In this document: one piece after another, positions 63,839 to 64,000 of the stretch
Numbering within the stretch: position 1 is the first letter of the stretch
Layout of the letters: every line of letters begins with the position of its first letter
Assembly (NCBI GenBank): GCA_903858935.1
Contig: CAIOKO010000242.1
Coordinates: forward strand, 1-64,000
DNA: 64,000 bases
Direction: 5' to 3'
Origin: an uncultured Schlesneria sp.
Lineage (GTDB): Bacteria > Planctomycetota > Planctomycetia > Planctomycetales > Planctomycetaceae
The notes under the pieces: model-generated
What the model was told of the DNA's origin: nothing
The model's input: only the letters and a program-made list of their open reading frames with translations
Databases searched by the model: none
Program-made: the position numbers and the translations under genes

Positions 63839-64000
63839 CGCGATTCCACCGTTTAGCAGACGTCCTGGAGCAGGGCAAACATGGTGTTACAAACCATTTC
63901 GTGGTGTCTGGACCACTCTCGCATGGTCTCACAATCCCACAGAGTTGCCAAGTCGAAAACAAATTAGTGCGATCAGGCAGGCTCGGACGTCACTTTTGAC

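Noticed and set aside
1-64000. tRNA, rRNA or CRISPR features
   Set aside because: No cloverleaf with a CCA-type end, no rRNA signature and no regularly spaced direct repeats were seen by eye; a covariance-model search would settle it.

Overview
The window reads as chromosomal DNA of a planctomycete (Planctomycetota, probably order Planctomycetales). The evidence is the combination of families: three DUF1501 Tat-exported proteins, a DUF1549/LamG/DUF1553 protein with a CARCH motif, a DUF1559 pseudopilin-like protein, PEP-CTERM proteins, a PQQ-like propeller, a Ser/Thr kinase with an N-terminal zinc ribbon, GYF_2 repeats, and large secreted proteins without recognised domains. Genes lie in short operons on both strands with many intergenic repeats. 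No rRNA, tRNA or CRISPR array was seen.

Layout. 1-141: the edge of an IS3-type element. 309-1099: a PEP-CTERM protein and its terminator. 1112-4958: a nitric-oxide module on the minus strand (protoglobin, quinol NO reductase, cupin) divergent from an Rrf2/NsrR-like regulator; two matching palindromes lie between them, and the NO reductase is cut by one in-frame UGA. 5335-12410: PEP-CTERM propeller, a Fas1 protein with its ECF sigma and RskA-like anti-sigma, a DUF1559 protein, a PepSY-like protein and an outer-membrane-like protein. 12867-17411: an ECF42-type cluster (two VOC, two YCII/DGPF proteins, DoxX, sigma factor). 17531-19376: lexA with a PIN-TRAM protein.

19683-30491: a large P-loop GTPase, a Ser/Thr kinase, a secreted protein, RNase D, 4-alpha-glucanotransferase, a secreted paralogous protein and a methyltransferase. 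30684-35427: a catalytically dead trypsin-like protein beside an intact HtrA-like protease, then a sigma-54 activator. 35755-40849: L-fuconate dehydratase, leuA behind a complete leader-peptide attenuator, and an amino-acid permease. 41210-52936: an LRR-like membrane protein and the DUF1501/PQQ/DUF1549 set. 53071-63838: aldehyde dehydrogenase, an SDR-DUF2867 protein, an FAD amine oxidase, cysteinyl-tRNA synthetase lacking a normal KMSKS loop, a secreted EEP-family phosphatase/nuclease coupled to a triple-GYF_2 membrane protein, and a second copy of the secreted paralog family.

The strongest items for a second look are the leuA attenuator (leader peptide plus mutually exclusive hairpins), the UGA that splits the NO reductase just before its catalytic histidine, the twin operators of the NO module, and a roughly 95-bp intergenic repeat family present in four copies. 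All calls come from reading the sequence by eye; no database search was run.
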